Below are positions 5,923-6,435 of a stretch of DNA of 6,435 bases, in pieces. Source of the stretch: Oscillospiraceae bacterium (GTDB taxonomy: Bacteria > Bacillota_A > Clostridia > Saccharofermentanales > Saccharofermentanaceae); the NCBI GenBank assembly GCA_902803365.1, contig CADCPU010000445.1, positions 1-6,435 of the forward strand, written 5' to 3'. The position numbers and the translations under genes were made by a program. Below the pieces are notes generated by a model. The model did no database searches. It was not told where the DNA came from and saw only the letters and a list, made by a program, of their open reading frames with translations. The first letter of the stretch is position 1; every line of letters begins with the position of its first letter.

Positions 5923-6435
5923 TCAGATTTCGTTCTTTCCGCAAGATCTTGCGATCCTGTCGCAGAGATCCTCGTATGAGATCCCCGCAACCTTTGCTGC
6001 TTCCGGCACAAGACTTGTAGTTGTCATGCCCGGGAGATTGTTTGCTTCAATAAACCAGAAATCGTCGATCTTCTCGTCGTAGATCATGTCGATCCTTCCG
6101 TATGCCCTCATCTTGAGTTCCTTAAAGATCTTTACCGCCTGCTCCTGAGCACGCTTTGTCTGATCTTCGGTGAAGTTTGCAGGACAGATATGATCTGTAA
6201 GTCCTGCCTGATATTTATTCTTGTAATCGTAGAATCCTTCGTGAGGAATGATCTCGATTATCGGAAGTGCCTTGTCGTTTACTACGCCGATCGTGATCTC
6301 ACGACCCGTAATGAACTGCTCGATTATTACTTTCTGCTTATAACCTGCTGCATAAGAAATGGCGCGATTGAATTCCTCGTCCGTCTTTACGATGGATACG
6401 CCGCAGCTGCTGCCGCATCCGATCGGCTTGACTAC
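5923..6435 (-). CDS. ddl: D-alanine--D-alanine ligase, C-terminal half (partial, runs off the right edge)
   Basis: This is the last 170 residues of an ATP-grasp ligase; the frame is open to the window edge, so start and N-terminal domain are missing (family members are usually about 300-360 residues). Seen in visible-residue numbering: VVKP (1-4) with the ATP-binding Lys, a Gly/Ser-rich ATP loop GCGSSCGVS (6-14), IIEQFITGREITIG (37-50), omega-loop FYDYKNKY (68-75), HICP (82-85), RID with a metal-ligand Asp (D116), and EANNLPGMT (130-138) whose E130 and N132 match the Mg-binding Glu and Asn. Known for the family: it joins two D-Ala in the cytosol to make the dipeptide used by MurF for peptidoglycan. 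The Tyr-rich omega-loop resembles D-Ala-D-Ala enzymes rather than VanA-type D-Ala-D-Lac ligases, but specificity cannot be settled from half a protein. The flavoprotein gene follows after 18 nt, suggesting co-transcription. Confidence 0.93.
   Translation of the reverse strand, partial: VVKPIGCGSSCGVSIVKTDEEFNRAISYAAGYKQKVIIEQFITGREITIGVVNDKALPIIEIIPHEGFYDYKNKYQAGLTDHICPANFTEDQTKRAQEQAVKIFKELKMRAYGRIDMIYDEKIDDFWFIEANNLPGMTTTSLVPEAAKVAGISYEDLCDRIARSCGKNEI

Noticed and set aside
1..6435. CRISPR arrays, insertion sequences, tRNA or rRNA genes, phage or defence genes
   Set aside because: No regularly spaced repeats, transposase motifs, inverted-repeat ends or cloverleaf sequences were seen; the leader at 3768-4057 binds tRNA but is not a tRNA gene.

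Overview
The window reads as chromosome from a Gram-positive, anaerobic, plant-fibre-degrading Firmicute of the class Clostridia. The grounds are strong GGAGG-type ribosome binding sites, a T-box riboswitch, a consensus sigma-A promoter, a GH5 cellulase with a single-membrane anchor, and a phenylacetate-CoA ligase of the kind found in rumen and gut anaerobes. A rumen or gut Oscillospiraceae/Lachnospiraceae-like source (for example near Saccharofermentans or Ruminococcus) is my inference; no 16S or other marker is present. All supported genes lie on the minus strand, so transcription runs from high to low coordinates.

Right part (6435 to 4138): a tight three-gene run. It holds the C-terminal half of a D-Ala-D-Ala ligase (cut by the window edge), an HI0933/BaiN-type flavoprotein of unknown substrate that starts with GTG, and a dCMP deaminase. 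The gaps are 18 and 24 nt with no terminator between genes, so they are probably co-transcribed. They look like housekeeping genes for peptidoglycan precursors, redox and dTTP supply.

Middle (4137 to 3730): a 408-nt gap between genes that is almost entirely regulatory. It has a near-consensus promoter (TTGCAA, 17 nt, TATAAT) followed by a complete T-box leader. Visible parts are Stem I with an AGTA/GAA specifier loop, a TTC (Phe) specifier, a T-box bulge TGGTAAC, an antiterminator, and a mutually exclusive 12-bp terminator ending in a T run. The TGGT base fits an A73 discriminator, as in tRNA-Phe.

Left part (3729 to 101): the T-box controls a phenylacetate-CoA ligase (paaK-like). It is followed 50 nt later by a large secreted GH5 cellulase with an N-terminal beta-rich putative binding domain, two Pro/Asp/Lys and Thr/Ser linkers, and a C-terminal transmembrane anchor. 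The cellulase may have its own extended -10 promoter, but no terminator separates it from paaK.

The most interesting reading is physiological. A ligase that is switched on by uncharged tRNA-Phe is more likely to serve phenylalanine synthesis from exogenous phenylacetate (phenylacetyl-CoA, then reductive carboxylation to phenylpyruvate) than phenylacetate breakdown. Read-through could also tie a surface cellulase to the same signal. No CRISPR array, mobile element, tRNA or rRNA was seen.
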